Shown: positions 27,642 to 38,282, counted from the stretch's first letter. The stretch: 64,000 nt of DNA from Sodalis praecaptivus (GCF_000517425.1 NZ_CP006569.1:4640760-4704759), one strand, 5' to 3'. Numbers and translations: made by a program. Notes: a model not told the origin generated them from the letters alone.

Positions 27642-29722
27642 CCGAAGGCCGCCTGTTAAACGCCATTCCGCTGAATACGCTATCAGGGATCGGCCCGAGT
27701 CTGGTCAGCAAATTTGCCCGACTCGGGCTGGAAAGCCTACAGGACCTACTGCTGCATCTGCCGGCCCGCTATGAGGACCGCACCAAACTTTATCCTATCG
27801 GCGAGGCGCTGCCGGGGATGACGGTGACCGTGCAGGGCGAAGTCCTGAACAGCGATATCAGTTTTGGCCGCAAACGCATGCTCACCTGCCGCCTGCGCGA
27901 CGACAGCGGCGTTCTGACGCTGCGCTTTTTTCATTTCAACGCGGCGATGAAAAATAGCCTCTCCCCCGGCCAATGGGTGACCGCCTATGGCGAAATCCGT
28001 CGCGGCCAGCTCGGCGGCGAGATAATCCATCCCGAATATCATGTTATCAGCGAGCGCAGCCAGGTCACGCTTGCCGCCGCGTTAACGCCGGTATATCCCA
28101 CCACCGAAGGCGTTCGACAGGCTACGCTGCGCAGCGCCATCGATCAGGCCCTGAAACTGCTCGACATCACACCGGTGCCCGAGCTGCTGCCGCCGGAGCT
28201 AAGCGGCGCTTTGATGAGCCTGGCCGATGCCTTACGGATGCTGCACCGCCCGCCGCCGGAAATCTCTCTGGACGATTTGGCGCTGGGCCGTCACCCGGCG
28301 CAGCGCCGGCTGATTCTCGAAGAGCTGTTGGCCCACAACCTCAGCATGCTGGCGGTCAGGGCCGGGGTGCAGAAAGACCGGGCGTTGCCGCTGCGCGCCG
28401 ATAATCTTTTGTCTCGGCGCTTTCTCGCCGCGCTGCCGTTCTCCCCCACCGGCGCCCAACGGCGCGTGGTGGCGGAAATCACCCAGGATCTGGCGCGAGA
28501 TGTCCCGATGATGCGGTTGGTTCAGGGGGATGTGGGATCCGGCAAAACGCTGGTGGCGGCGCTGGCGGCGCTGTGCGCCATTAGCGATGGTCGCCAGGTG
28601 GCGCTAATGGCGCCCACCGAGCTGCTGGCCGAACAGCACGCGCAAAATTTCCGCGACTGGTTCGCGCCGCTGGGCATCGAGGTCGGCTGGCTGGCGGGCA
28701 AGCAGAAAGGGAAAGCGCGCCAGGCGCAGCAGGAGGCCATTAGCGATGGCCGGGTGTCGATGGTCGTGGGCACTCACGCTATTTTCCAAGAGCAGGTGCG
28801 CTTCGCCGGGCTGGCGCTGGTGATTATCGATGAGCAGCATCGTTTCGGCGTTCATCAGCGGCTGGCGCTTTGGGAGAAAGGCGTGGCGCAGGGTTTCCAT
28901 CCGCATCAGTTGATTATGACCGCCACCCCCATTCCCCGGACGCTGGCGATGACCGCCTACGCCGACCTGGACACCTCGGTCATTGATGAGCTGCCGCCGG
29001 GCCGGACGCCGGTGACCACGGTGGCAATCCCGGATACCCGGCGCGCGGAAATCATTCAGCGCGTCCGTCAGGCCTGCCTGCAGGAGCAGCGTCAGGCTTA
29101 CTGGGTCTGCACGCTGATAGAAGAATCGGACGTGCTGGAAGCGCAGGCGGCGGAAGCCACCTGGCAGGAATTGCAAAGCGCGCTGCCCGAGCTTCGGGTC
29201 GGGCTGGTGCATGGACGCATGAAGGCGCTGGAAAAGCAGCAGCTGATGCAGGCCTTCAAGGCGGGCGAGGTACAATTACTGGTGGCGACCACGGTCATCG
29301 AGGTGGGCGTCGATGTGCCTAACGCCAGCCTGATGATCATCGAAAACCCCGAGCGGCTCGGGCTGGCGCAGCTGCATCAGCTGCGTGGACGGGTGGGTCG
29401 CGGTGCGGTGGCCTCCCACTGCGTGCTGCTGTACAAGTCGCCGCTCAGCAAAACCGCACAGTCGCGTCTACAGGTTCTACGCGACAGCAACGATGGCTTC
29501 GTCATTGCCCAGCGAGACCTGGAAATTCGCGGCCCCGGCGAGCTGCTGGGCACCCGCCAAACCGGCAATGCCGAATTCCGGGTCGCGGATCTGCTGCGCG
29601 ATCAGGCGATGATTCCAGAGGTACAGCGCCTGGCGCGGCATATCCATCAGCATCACCCCGACTCGGCCCGCGCCCTGATTGAACGCTGGATGCCCGAGCG
29701 CGTCCGCTATACCTTCGCCTGA
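27638..29722 (+). CDS. recG: ATP-dependent DNA helicase RecG
   Basis: A 694-residue branched-DNA helicase. The N-terminal OB-fold wedge domain (about 50-170) is followed by superfamily 2 helicase lobes. Walker A is GDVGSGKT, motif II is IIDEQHRFG and motif III is TATPIPRT. In the second lobe, ATTVIEVGVDVPNA is followed by QLRGRVGRG. RecG remodels stalled replication forks and Holliday junctions. The ATG overlaps the end of the trmH remnant frame, so translational coupling to that relic may still matter. Confidence 0.98.
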   Translation: MTEGRLLNAIPLNTLSGIGPSLVSKFARLGLESLQDLLLHLPARYEDRTKLYPIGEALPGMTVTVQGEVLNSDISFGRKRMLTCRLRDDSGVLTLRFFHFNAAMKNSLSPGQWVTAYGEIRRGQLGGEIIHPEYHVISERSQVTLAAALTPVYPTTEGVRQATLRSAIDQALKLLDITPVPELLPPELSGALMSLADALRMLHRPPPEISLDDLALGRHPAQRRLILEELLAHNLSMLAVRAGVQKDRALPLRADNLLSRRFLAALPFSPTGAQRRVVAEITQDLARDVPMMRLVQGDVGSGKTLVAALAALCAISDGRQVALMAPTELLAEQHAQNFRDWFAPLGIEVGWLAGKQKGKARQAQQEAISDGRVSMVVGTHAIFQEQVRFAGLALVIIDEQHRFGVHQRLALWEKGVAQGFHPHQLIMTATPIPRTLAMTAYADLDTSVIDELPPGRTPVTTVAIPDTRRAEIIQRVRQACLQEQRQAYWVCTLIEESDVLEAQAAEATWQELQSALPELRVGLVHGRMKALEKQQLMQAFKAGEVQLLVATTVIEVGVDVPNASLMIIENPERLGLAQLHQLRGRVGRGAVASHCVLLYKSPLSKTAQSRLQVLRDSNDGFVIAQRDLEIRGPGELLGTRQTGNAEFRVADLLRDQAMIPEVQRLARHIHQHHPDSARALIERWMPERVRYTFA

Positions 29723-30038
29723 GCGGCGTTCGCCGCCGCTACCTTGTCCCGCAGTGCCGCTATAACGCGGTTACGGGACGCAGCCGGTTTGCGCGCCCGT
29801 CTTGGATCGACGTTTTGCGCAAAGCGGGCTTTCGCAACCGCGTTTGCCCCGGTGCCTTAAGGTCGATATCCCCTCGGCAAAACTGACCGTCACGCCCGCG
29901 CGGCGGCCCTAATCGAGGCGGCGCGCGCCGGACCGTTGATCGACGTCAAGGACCCGCCATCGATGGCGGTGCAATCGATTGCTTTTCCCTTCAAGATGAT
30001 TAAAATGCCCTCTTTGCCGCCCAGGAACGTTGCTTGCC
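29723..30038. other. Intergenic region where gltS would be expected
   Basis: In E. coli gltS lies between recG and xanP. Here only 316 non-coding bases remain and no recognisable gltS fragment is seen. The 3' part carries palindromes and a promoter for xanP. Confidence 0.55.
29954..30006 (+). promoter_or_regulatory. xanP promoter with PurR-like box and twin ATCGAT palindromes
   Basis: Two perfect palindromes stand side by side: CCGCCATCGATGGCGG (29954-29969) and GCAATCGATTGC (29971-29982). The second with its flanks (29969-29984) fits the PurR consensus ANGCAANCGNTTNCNT except at the first base. It overlaps a -35-like TTGCTT (29979-29984), which is 16 bases from a -10-like TAAAAT (30001-30006). 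PurR repression of a purine transporter would make sense; binding is inferred. Confidence 0.5.
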
Positions 30039-31424
30039 ATGACATCGCCCGTGATCAACACCGCCCCCGCCTCCGCTGACAGCGCCCCCAGCGAACTGAT
30101 TTACCGTCTCGACGACAGGCCGCCGCTGCCGCAAACGTTATTCGCCGCCTGTCAGCATCTGCTGGCGATGTTTGTAGCGGTCATCACCCCGGCGCTGCTG
30201 ATCTGCCAGGCGCTGGGCCTGCCGGCGGACGATACCCGCCATATTATCAGCATGTCGCTGTTCGCTTCCGGGCTTGCGTCCCTCCTGCAAATCAAAACCT
30301 GGGGACCGGTGGGATCGGGCCTGCTATCAATACAGGGCACCAGCTTCAATTTCGTGACGCCGCTGATTATGGGCGGTCTGGCGCTGAAAAACGGCGGCGC
30401 CGATGTGCCGACCATGATGGCCGCGCTGTTCGGCACTCTCATGGTGGCTTCCTGCACCGAAATTCTGCTCTCGCGGGTGCTGCATCTGGCCCGGCGCATT
30501 ATTACCCCCCTGGTGTCGGGTATCGTGGTGATGATCATCGGCATTTCGCTTATCCAGGTGGGACTCACGTCCATAGGCGGCGGCTTCGCCGCGCTGAACG
30601 ACCATACCTTCGGCGCCCCGAAAAATCTGATGCTGGCCGGAGTCGTGCTGCTGGTGATCATCCTGCTGAACCGCCAGCGTAACCCCTACCTGCGCGTCGC
30701 GTCGCTGGTAATCGCTATGGTGGTGGGGTATCTGCTGGCCTGGGCGACGGGGATGCTGCCGCCGTCGGCGCCGGCGACGGCACAGCCGTTGATTGTGGTG
30801 CCGACACCGCTGTATTACGGGCTGGGCTTCGACTGGAATTTGCTTGTTCCGCTGATGCTGGTATTCATGGTCACCTCAATCGAGACCATTGGCGATATTA
30901 CCGCCACGTCGGACGTGTCGGAACAGCCGGTGCGCGGCCCCCTCTATATGCAGCGCCTGAAAGGCGGCGTGTTGGCCAACGGCCTGAACTCCATGCTGTC
31001 TGCGGTGTTCAACACCTTTCCCAACTCCTGCTTTGGCCAAAACAACGGCGTCATCCAGCTCACCGGCGTCGCCAGCCGCTATGTCGGTTTCGTGGTGGCG
31101 CTGATGCTTATCGCACTCGGCCTGTTCCCGGCGGTCAGCGGCGTGGTGCAACACATTCCCGAACCGGTGCTGGGCGGCGCGACGATTGTCATGTTCGGCA
31201 CCATCGCCGCGTCGGGCGTGCGTATCGTGTCGCGCGAACGCCTCAACCGCCGGGCGATAATGATTATCGCGCTGTCGCTGGCGATCGGTCTTGGCGTCTC
31301 GCAACAGCCGCTTATCTTGCAATTCGCGCCGCAGTGGCTGAAAACGCTGTTATCGTCCGGCATTGCCGCGGGCGGTATTACCGCGATTATCCTCAACATC
31401 CTGTTTCCCCCCGAAAAAAACTAG
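30039..31424 (+). CDS. xanP: Xanthine:H+ symporter
   Basis: A 461-residue inner-membrane protein of the NCS2/NAT family, nearly co-linear with E. coli XanP (YicE). It has about 14 hydrophobic segments. The NAT signature is present as [29 protein letters not shown]-like (about residues 322-350), and the substrate-site segment is [15 protein letters not shown]. The ATG at 30039 is chosen over an upstream TTG because it fits the family start. It imports xanthine with protons. Confidence 0.96.
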   Translation: MTSPVINTAPASADSAPSELIYRLDDRPPLPQTLFAACQHLLAMFVAVITPALLICQALGLPADDTRHIISMSLFASGLASLLQIKTWGPVGSGLLSIQGTSFNFVTPLIMGGLALKNGGADVPTMMAALFGTLMVASCTEILLSRVLHLARRIITPLVSGIVVMIIGISLIQVGLTSIGGGFAALNDHTFGAPKNLMLAGVVLLVIILLNRQRNPYLRVASLVIAMVVGYLLAWATGMLPPSAPATAQPLIVVPTPLYYGLGFDWNLLVPLMLVFMVTSIETIGDITATSDVSEQPVRGPLYMQRLKGGVLANGLNSMLSAVFNTFPNSCFGQNNGVIQLTGVASRYVGFVVALMLIALGLFPAVSGVVQHIPEPVLGGATIVMFGTIAASGVRIVSRERLNRRAIMIIALSLAIGLGVSQQPLILQFAPQWLKTLLSSGIAAGGITAIILNILFPPEKN

Positions 31425-31448
31425 CTCAGGGCGGCGAACCACAATCCA

Positions 31449-31479
31449 GACCGCGGCGGTGACGTCGCGGTCTTTTTTT
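31449..31479 (+). terminator. Rho-independent terminator of xanP
   Basis: GACCGCG (31449-31455) pairs with CGCGGTC (31466-31472) and is followed by seven T. It starts 24 bases after the xanP stop. Confidence 0.85.
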
Positions 31480-31563
31480 GTCTCCGCACCGCTTTGTCGC
31501 TTGAGATAGCGGGTCAATTACGGCATAAACAGTGTATCTGTTTTCACCGCTGCGGAATGTGCA

Positions 31564-33255
31564 ATGAAATTTATTGGCAAATTGCTGATCTCACTGCTTC
31601 TGATCCTATTATTGCTCATTGTGCTTATCTATATGCTGCTGCAAACCACCTGGGGCGCCGGCTGGCTGGGCCGGCAGTTGACCCGGCACAGCGGTTACCA
31701 GGTTTCCCTCGGCAATATCAATCACAGCTGGACGCAATTTCGCGAGATCCAGCTTGATAACGTCAGCCTCGGCAAAAAGGGCGCGCTGCCGACGCTGGTC
31801 GCCAAACGGGTAGTGGCGGAGCTTGGCACACAACAACTCACCGATCCCTGGCATGTTAATCGCTTACAATTGCAGGACGGCACCCTGAATCTTGACCCGG
31901 CCGCGCCGGCCTGGCCCCTGCAGGCGGATACACTGCAGCTCAATGGTATGGCGGTTCGCGCCCCGCACGGCGAGTGGCGACTCAACGGCCAGAACGTCAA
32001 CGCCGGTATCTCGCCCTGGCGTCCCCAGGCCGGTTATCCGCTGGGCCGGCAGGCGCGTTTTCAGCTTAGCGCCCGTTCTCTGACGCTCAACGGCGTGCCG
32101 GCACAGAATGTCCTGGTCCAGGGTGAAATAAACAATCAGGCGCTCACCCTGGATAATCTCGGGGCCGATCTCTACCAGGGCGAGCTTACCGGCACCGCGC
32201 GGCGCGCGACCGACGGTAGCTGGCAGGTAGACAGCCTGCGGCTGAGCAACGTGCGTTTGCAGTCGGACAAGACGCTGCACGACTTCTTGCGTCAGGTATT
32301 TTCCGTGCCCAAAATTACCCTGCGGCGCGCAGATTTGATCGATGCGCGTATGGAGGGGCTTAACTGGGCGTTTAACGATCTGGATTTGACCCTGCGTGAT
32401 ATGACCTTTCAGGACGGCGACTGGTCGGCGCAGGACGGCTCGCTTTCCTTCAACGCCAGCGATTTGATTAACGGCGGCGTGCATTTAACGGATACCCTCG
32501 CCAATATGACTTTTTCGCCCCAGGGCGTTGAGATCCGCCAATTCAGCGGCCGCTGGGAGCGAGGCTTACTGCGCACCAGCGGACGCTGGCTGCGGCAAGA
32601 ACACCGGCTGGCGCTGGATGAGCTGATGATAGCCGGCCTGGAATATACATTGCCGGCAAATTGGCGCGCGAGCTGGCTGCAATCGCTACCGCCTTGGCTT
32701 GCCGGCGTGTCGGTGGAAAGGCTGAGCGCCAACCGCAATCTGATCATCGATATTACCCCGGCATTTCCGTTCCAGATCACCGCCCTGGACGTCACCGGCA
32801 GGCAACTGGTGCTGGCGCGCGACCATCAATGGGGGGTCTGGTCGGGCAGCATGACCCTCAACGGCAGCGATGCTACTTTCAATAAAACCGACGTGCGCCA
32901 GCCGTCGCTGACGCTGGACGCTACCGGCGACACGCTGAATATCAGCGAGCTGAGCGCGTTTACCGGCGAGGGGCTGCTGGAAGCTACCGCCGCCTTCAGC
33001 CAGCGGCCAGCGCGGGACTTTACCCTCAGTTTGAACGGGCGGGCGGTAGCGGCCAATGTGCTGCATAACTGGGGGTGGCCGACGCTGCCGCTAACGGGCA
33101 ACGTCAACCTCAAACTGCAACTGCGGGGGCAGATGACGGCAGCCGCGCCGCTCAAGCCTTCGCTGAACGGCACGCTACAGGCCCAAAGCACGACGGGGCA
33201 AACCCTGAATCAAACCCTGCGCCACGGCGAGGTGACGGCAGCGCCTGCGCCCTAA
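31564..33255 (+). CDS. yicH: AsmA-family inner-membrane protein YicH
   Basis: A 563-residue protein with a single N-terminal membrane helix (LLISLLLILLLLIVLIYMLL, residues 7-26) and a long periplasmic beta-rich body with repeated L-x-L-x-x-G-x-L patterns. It has the length and layout of E. coli YicH (569). AsmA-like proteins are thought to bridge the periplasm and move phospholipids toward the outer membrane; YicH's own role is redundant and poorly defined. It follows xanP after a terminator and has its own upstream region of about 85 bases. Confidence 0.93.
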   Translation: MKFIGKLLISLLLILLLLIVLIYMLLQTTWGAGWLGRQLTRHSGYQVSLGNINHSWTQFREIQLDNVSLGKKGALPTLVAKRVVAELGTQQLTDPWHVNRLQLQDGTLNLDPAAPAWPLQADTLQLNGMAVRAPHGEWRLNGQNVNAGISPWRPQAGYPLGRQARFQLSARSLTLNGVPAQNVLVQGEINNQALTLDNLGADLYQGELTGTARRATDGSWQVDSLRLSNVRLQSDKTLHDFLRQVFSVPKITLRRADLIDARMEGLNWAFNDLDLTLRDMTFQDGDWSAQDGSLSFNASDLINGGVHLTDTLANMTFSPQGVEIRQFSGRWERGLLRTSGRWLRQEHRLALDELMIAGLEYTLPANWRASWLQSLPPWLAGVSVERLSANRNLIIDITPAFPFQITALDVTGRQLVLARDHQWGVWSGSMTLNGSDATFNKTDVRQPSLTLDATGDTLNISELSAFTGEGLLEATAAFSQRPARDFTLSLNGRAVAANVLHNWGWPTLPLTGNVNLKLQLRGQMTAAAPLKPSLNGTLQAQSTTGQTLNQTLRHGEVTAAPAP

Positions 33256-33309
33256 CAACATCGCTGGTTACGGCCCCGTCAGGTTCAGCGGCAGCGGCAG
33301 CGGCATAGA

Positions 33310-33487
33310 GCCCTTAACCGGCGTTGGAGCTGCCTCGCGCCAGCGAAACTTTCGCCACGGAGAAAGGATGACATCGCACGGCCCTCAGCCGGCATTCGAG
33401 CCGCTTCGCGCCAGCGAAACTTTCGCCACGGGAAAAGGATGACGGCGCGCGGCCCTTAACCGGCGTTCGAGCCGCCTCGCTCCAGCG
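33310..33487. repeat. 71-bp tandem repeat, about 2.5 copies, over the fabY 3' end
   Basis: Unit starts are at 33310, 33381 and 33452, exactly 71 bases apart. Copies 1 and 2 are complete and differ at only a few positions. The third is partial (to about 33487) and forms the last codons and stop of fabY on the minus strand. The repeated block thus duplicated the fabY C-terminal end plus about 35 bases of downstream sequence. Because 71 is not a multiple of three, the extra copies are out of frame. Confidence 0.85.
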
Positions 33488-34403
33488 GAATATCCAGCGA
33501 GGGCGGCAGCACCAGATAGACCCCTTCAAAGATGGCGCCCTTGATATCATTCCCGTACAGTTCGACCTCAAGCTGCACCCGCGCTTTGCGTCCCTGGGCC
33601 AGCCGGTCTAAATCTCCCGATAGCGATCCCAGATCCGCCACCGCCCCCGGCCGGCCAATCACCGGTTTAATATACCGGATATGGGCATCGGCCAAAATAA
33701 TGGTGCCGCCCAGCTGGCGCTCGCGCAGCAGTAGCCAAATCAGCCCCCAGCCGGTCAGGGTCGCCAGCGAAAACAGACTGCCGGCGAAGAGCGTATGGTG
33801 CGGGTTTTGGTTGCCGCTCTCGGGCATAGTGGTCATAAACTTCTGCCCGGTATACTGGCTAATGCGCACGCCCATTTTCTCGCTGAGCGGAATATGCTGA
33901 TACCAGGCCTGCTGCAGCTGGCCGCACCAATCGGGCCGGTGCAGGATATCGTCCAGGGTGACGATGGGCTTAATCATCAAAAAATGCCGGATAGGGGTAG
34001 TGGACGGAGTGATGATCTCCCCTTGATTGACGAACCCCAGCTTGGCGAAAAACGCCACCGCATCTTCACGGGCGCTGCACACCACCCGTTTGACCCCTTC
34101 CTGGCGCGCCACCGACTCCAGCGTCATCGCGACCAGCGTGCCGAGGCCTTTATCCTGCACCTGCGGATGCACCGCCAAAAAGCGTATCGAGGCCTCATTA
34201 TCAGCATTGACATAAAGACGCCCTACCGCCACCGGCTGGCCCTGCTCGTCCACCACCATCTGGTGATGCGCCATGCCGTCGTAAGCGTCCCTTTCGGAGC
34301 CCGGCGGCTGATGCAGCGGCTTGCGCAACATCTCCCAGCGGAACTGATAATATTGTTGGAGCTCCTGTTCGGTTTCCGGAACGCGCAAGTGATACATACC
34401 CAT
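33456..34403 (-). CDS. fabY: Acetyl-ACP/malonyl-ACP acyltransferase-type protein FabY (YiiD)
   Basis: A 315-residue protein. The N-terminal GNAT domain (about 1-150; [40 protein letters not shown]) is fused to a C-terminal hotdog thioesterase-like domain (about 165-305; [35 protein letters not shown]). E. coli FabY (YiiD) has the same fusion and supports fatty-acid synthesis initiation when FabH is absent. The C-terminus [13 protein letters not shown] differs from E. coli and coincides with a 71-bp tandem duplication. It is last in the yihX-yihY-dtd-fabY unit. Confidence 0.95.
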   Translation of the reverse strand: MGMYHLRVPETEQELQQYYQFRWEMLRKPLHQPPGSERDAYDGMAHHQMVVDEQGQPVAVGRLYVNADNEASIRFLAVHPQVQDKGLGTLVAMTLESVARQEGVKRVVCSAREDAVAFFAKLGFVNQGEIITPSTTPIRHFLMIKPIVTLDDILHRPDWCGQLQQAWYQHIPLSEKMGVRISQYTGQKFMTTMPESGNQNPHHTLFAGSLFSLATLTGWGLIWLLLRERQLGGTIILADAHIRYIKPVIGRPGAVADLGSLSGDLDRLAQGRKARVQLEVELYGNDIKGAIFEGVYLVLPPSLDIPLERGGSNAG

Positions 34404-34433
34404 CTCTCTTAATTGAATACGCCGTCCGGCCGC

Positions 34434-34871
34434 TCAGACCTGCAGCCAAAAGGTTACCGGCCCGTCGTTGACCAGCGCCACCTGCATATCGGCGCCAAAG
34501 CGCCCGGTTTCGGTGCGAATGCCGGCTTGCCGGCAGCGGTCGGTAAAGTCATCATACAGCCGCCGGGCATCCGCCGGCGCCGCGCCGCGGGAAAATCCCG
34601 GTCGCAGCCCCCGATCGGTATCCGCCGCCAGGGTGAATTGGGAAACGACCAGCACGCTCCCTCCCGACTGGTGCACATTAAGGTTCATCTTGCCCTGCTC
34701 ATCGCTGAATATACGGTATGCCAGCACGCGTTCACACAATTTGGCCGCGCGCTGTTCATCGTCCTGCCGCTCCACGCCCAGCAGGATCAAAAGCCCCGGG
34801 CCAATCGCGCCCGCCACCTCATTATCAATGGTGACGCTGGCCTGCGTGACCCGTTGTATCAACGCTATCAT
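34434..34871 (-). CDS. dtd: D-aminoacyl-tRNA deacylase
   Basis: A 145-residue enzyme that hydrolyses D-aminoacyl-tRNA and so recycles tRNA mischarged with D-amino acids or glycine. It has the DTD signatures [15 protein letters not shown] (active-site S-Q-x-T) and the C-terminal [11 protein letters not shown] (cross-subunit N-x-G-P-V-T). Starting at MIALIQRV gives exactly the E. coli length. The start overlaps the last 47 bases of yihY. Confidence 0.97.
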   Translation of the reverse strand: MIALIQRVTQASVTIDNEVAGAIGPGLLILLGVERQDDEQRAAKLCERVLAYRIFSDEQGKMNLNVHQSGGSVLVVSQFTLAADTDRGLRPGFSRGAAPADARRLYDDFTDRCRQAGIRTETGRFGADMQVALVNDGPVTFWLQV

Positions 34872-35736
34872 CGGAATTCCTTGCAATCTGGGCGGCGTGA
34901 TGCGCGGCGACCTGCCGGTGCTCGCTCAGCGACGCGGTGATCTCCGCCCCCAATAATACAATGCACCAGCTCCAGTATACCCAGAGAAAGAGAATGGGGA
35001 TCACCGCCAGCACGCCATAAATCAGCTGGTAGGACGGAAACAGGGTGACATACAGACCGAACGCCTTTTTCCCCAATTCAAACAGCGCGCCCGCCACCAG
35101 CGCACCCACCAGCGCATCACGCGCCGGCACCCTCACCGTGGGCACCAGGCTGTAGAGCAGCCAGAACGACGCGCAGGAAAGCAACAGCGGAAAGACGCGC
35201 AATAGTAGCGTCATCACGCCGCTGACGCCGCTAGCGTTGAGCCAGGTAAGGGAAAATAGATAAGAGCTCAGCACCATGCTGGCGCCCGCCAACAGCGGGC
35301 CCAGCGTTAAAACCATCCAGTAGACGGCGAAAGAAAAAATAATCGGCCGTTTGTTTTTACTGCGCCAGATACTGTTGAGCACCGTATCCACCGAGTAAAT
35401 CAGCAGCAGCGCGGTGACGATGAGGCCACAGGTTCCCACCGCCGTCATACGGCTCGAATTGAGAATGAATTGCTCCAGATAGCGCTGGATAACGTCGCCG
35501 GTGGCCGGCATGAAATTGGTGAAAATGAAATGGCGCAGCTCAATACTGACATCGGAAAACACCGGAAAGGCGGCAAAGAGCGCAAAGATGACCGTCACTA
35601 ACGGCACCAGCGACAAGAGCGACACGTAGGCCAGATGACCGGCCAGTACCGTGATATCATCGCGATAAACGCGCTTACCCAGGTGCCGGATAAAATGCAG
35701 CACCGGCATGAGCTTCTTCAGCCGCAGACCCGTCAT
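34825..35736 (-). CDS. yihY: YihY/virulence factor BrkB-family membrane protein
   Basis: A 303-residue inner-membrane protein with six predicted helices. [23 protein letters not shown] and [23 protein letters not shown] are the family landmarks, and [10 protein letters not shown] lies in the last helix. Once called RNase BN, it is now an uncharacterised membrane family. The start at 35736 has GAGGGT upstream. An in-frame extension to 35799 would overlap yihX and lacks conservation. The C-terminus runs 47 bases into dtd. Confidence 0.94.
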   Translation of the reverse strand: MTGLRLKKLMPVLHFIRHLGKRVYRDDITVLAGHLAYVSLLSLVPLVTVIFALFAAFPVFSDVSIELRHFIFTNFMPATGDVIQRYLEQFILNSSRMTAVGTCGLIVTALLLIYSVDTVLNSIWRSKNKRPIIFSFAVYWMVLTLGPLLAGASMVLSSYLFSLTWLNASGVSGVMTLLLRVFPLLLSCASFWLLYSLVPTVRVPARDALVGALVAGALFELGKKAFGLYVTLFPSYQLIYGVLAVIPILFLWVYWSWCIVLLGAEITASLSEHRQVAAHHAAQIARNSDDSVDTTGHAGQRHH

Positions 35737-35791
35737 CGCCACCCTCTTCGCGGTGATTGCATCAGCGCGGGACATCCACGCTTTCTTGCCG

Positions 35792-36379
35792 TCAGGCAAA
35801 AAATGCCGGCACGACCTCCCGGTCGGTCACATGCACGCTGCGGATCCCCACCTGGCGTGCCGCAGCAATATTATCGGCATTATCGTCAAAGAAAACCGAA
35901 CCATCCGCCGTCGCCCCTTCCTGCTCAAGTACGTAGCGATAAATGGCCGGGTCCGGTTTGCGCATGCCCAGATCCTGCGACAGATAGAGTTTGTCCACGC
36001 ATTCTTGCACCTCGGGATACTGGCTCGGCCAGTAATCGCAATGCAGACGGTTGGTATTGGAGAGGATCACCACGCGATGCCCCTGTTCGCGCAGCCGGGT
36101 CAAAATCTCCACCATCTCGGGCCGCAGGCCGACGAACACCGCCTGCCAGCCGGCGGTAAATTGTTCAAAGCTCAACGCGATGCCCAATTCGCCGCAGATT
36201 TTGGCGGCAAAGGCTTCATCGGTGATATCCCCACGCTCATGCTGTTCAAAAGCCTCACCCATGACGAACTCTTTTTGCAGGGTGGCCAGCGGGACACGGC
36301 TGAAATTGCTCCAGACCCCCAGCACGCGGTTAAAATCGATATCGATGACGACATTCCCCAGATCAAAGATATATAGCAT
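35792..36379 (-). CDS. yihX: HAD-superfamily phosphatase (alpha-D-glucose-1-phosphate phosphatase)
   Basis: A 195-residue HAD hydrolase. Motif I is an atypical [12 protein letters not shown] (nucleophile Asp6). Motif II is VVILSNTN, the lysine is in MRKPDPAIY, and motif III is [10 protein letters not shown]. This follows E. coli YihX, which dephosphorylates glucose-1-phosphate. The ATG at 36379 directly follows GGGAGGG and aligns with [10 protein letters not shown], so the upstream extension is not used. It is the first gene of the yihX-yihY-dtd-fabY unit. Confidence 0.95.
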   Translation of the reverse strand: MLYIFDLGNVVIDIDFNRVLGVWSNFSRVPLATLQKEFVMGEAFEQHERGDITDEAFAAKICGELGIALSFEQFTAGWQAVFVGLRPEMVEILTRLREQGHRVVILSNTNRLHCDYWPSQYPEVQECVDKLYLSQDLGMRKPDPAIYRYVLEQEGATADGSVFFDDNADNIAAARQVGIRSVHVTDREVVPAFFA

Positions 36380-36656
36380 GGTCCCTCCCGAATCCTTCAT
36401 GAGATCTTCACTGTAGCGGGAAACGGCCTAACTGAACAGCGCGATCGCGGATGCCCTTGAGGTAACAAGGCGCCCGACGGCGCCTCCAACGGGCCGGCGG
36501 GGAGCGCCAGAAGATGACGCTCCCCGTCGCGGCGCGGTGAAACCCAAATTCGGTGGGCGCCGCGACGCGCAATCGGCGTTGGGCCGTGACGAAATTGGGT
36601 CGACGCCACACCGTAACCGAACCGGTTGGGCGCTGTGCCGTAAGCGGGGGCGCCGG

Positions 36657-37988
36657 CTAGAATTTGCCCTGCGCGGCGGCGGGCAACGCCGTCCGCCTGC
36701 GCTCCTGATGGCGTAGCTCTCCCCAGAAATAGTAGCCGACAAACGCGAAACACAGCAGCGACACGCCGAAAGATCGTTGCATGGAGCCAAGATAATCGGA
36801 CACATAACCCTGTAGCGCCGGCACTATCGCCGCGCCGACGATGGACATCACGATCACCGCCCCCGCCACTTCAGTATACCGGTTCTCTACCGTTTTAAGC
36901 GTGCCGGTGTAAATCGTGGCCCAACAGGGACCGAACAATGCGCTGACGCCTACCGCGGCATAGACGGCGCTAAAATTTGGAACCAGCATCACATACGCCA
37001 ACATTGCGACGCCGATTACCGAATAGGCGATCAGCACTTTCTGCACGTTGCAGCGGGTCATCAGGCAATTGGCGATGAATTTGCCGATAAAAAAGCCAAT
37101 AAAACTGTAGATCATGAAATTGGACGCGTGGCGCTCATTATCGGCCCCCAGCGTCAGCGCCAGACGAATGGTGAACGACCACACCGCCACCTGCAAACCC
37201 ACATACAAAAATTGCGCCAGTACCCCGCGGCGGAACCGTTGATTGCCCGCCAGATAGCGCAGCGTCTCGGCCATGCCCGGCGCCGCATGGCGCTGAACGG
37301 CCTGGGGCTTACAGTGGGGAAATCGGGTCAGCATAAATAACAGAAGTACGCCCAGCAGCACCATAATCAGATACTTATAGGGCTCTAGGGTATTTTCCAG
37401 CATCGTCAACCTGAACGCGTGGATCTGCTGCGCCGTCATTGACGCCATACGGCTTTCGAGACTGTCGCCCTCATCAAATACCAGGTATTTCCCCAGCACG
37501 ATGCCCATGAGCGCCCCGACGGGATAAAACGTCTGGCTGATATTCAAACGCAAGGTCGCGTAATCGCGATGGCCTATCATTGCGCTGTAGGTATTGGCGG
37601 CGGTCTCGAGAAAGCTCAGTCCTATGGAGATGGCGAAAATCGCCGCCAGGAACATGGTATAGGTCGCCATGCGCGCCGCGGGATAAAACAGCGCGCAACC
37701 GATGATATACAGCGTCAAGCCGAGAATAATCGCAAGCTTGTAGCTGCTGCTGCGGATAACCAGCGACGCCGGGATGGCTATCAAAAAGTAACCGCCGTAG
37801 AAGGCGCTCTGTACCAGCGCGCTGGCGAAATCGCTTAACGCGAAAACGCTTTTAAATTGAGTGATCAAAATATCGTTCAGGCTAGCGGCGCAGCCCCAGA
37901 GCGGAAACAGGCACGACAGCAGGATAAATTGGAATATCGGCGTCCTGTTCAGATAGCCGTCGGCTAATTGTACGGTTGGCTGAGGCAT
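36657..37988 (-). CDS. FucP-family MFS sugar permease, possible deoxyribose transporter
   Basis: A 443-residue protein with 12 hydrophobic segments. It shows the FucP-group hallmarks CAASLNDILITQFK in helix 1, FASALVQSAFYGGYFLIAIPA in helix 2, GLSFLETAANTYSAM in helix 4 and RLNISQTFYPVGALMGIVLGK in helix 5. Members carry L-fucose, related sugars or deoxyribose with protons. The closest functional hint is the neighbourhood: it is divergent from deoR, as in Salmonella, where a FucP-type permease (DeoP) and a DeoR-type regulator (DeoQ) serve deoxyribose use. No deoxyribokinase gene is adjacent. Confidence 0.83.
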   Translation of the reverse strand: MPQPTVQLADGYLNRTPIFQFILLSCLFPLWGCAASLNDILITQFKSVFALSDFASALVQSAFYGGYFLIAIPASLVIRSSSYKLAIILGLTLYIIGCALFYPAARMATYTMFLAAIFAISIGLSFLETAANTYSAMIGHRDYATLRLNISQTFYPVGALMGIVLGKYLVFDEGDSLESRMASMTAQQIHAFRLTMLENTLEPYKYLIMVLLGVLLLFMLTRFPHCKPQAVQRHAAPGMAETLRYLAGNQRFRRGVLAQFLYVGLQVAVWSFTIRLALTLGADNERHASNFMIYSFIGFFIGKFIANCLMTRCNVQKVLIAYSVIGVAMLAYVMLVPNFSAVYAAVGVSALFGPCWATIYTGTLKTVENRYTEVAGAVIVMSIVGAAIVPALQGYVSDYLGSMQRSFGVSLLCFAFVGYYFWGELRHQERRRTALPAAAQGKF

Positions 37989-38268
37989 GGGCTATTCCTC
38001 AGTAGGGACGACGATAACGGCGCTAAGCGCGGGGTTGAGCGCCGCCGTGGGGCGAGCGTAGGAGCTTATCAACATCATCAGCTTCCGCCCGCTCGCCGCG
38101 ACGCGGGGGCGAGGGGCGGCAGTGGGGCCTACGTAACGCCGCTGCGCTGGATGCTGAGACGTTCCGCCGCTACCGTGGCGCGAGTTGACACTAAAGGCAC
38201 CGATGGCCGTAATATCCATATACCGATCCTCTTCATGAGTTAAGTTACCTAGTGTCATTTAGCCAACA

Positions 38269-38282
38269 TTAACAATTGTTAA
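38269..38282. promoter_or_regulatory. Perfect 14-bp palindrome in the permease-deoR control region
   Basis: TTAACAATTGTTAA is flanked by ACA and TGT-containing arms. It lies in an AT-rich stretch about 280 bases upstream of the permease start. It is a good candidate operator for the divergent DeoR or another regulator. Confidence 0.45.
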
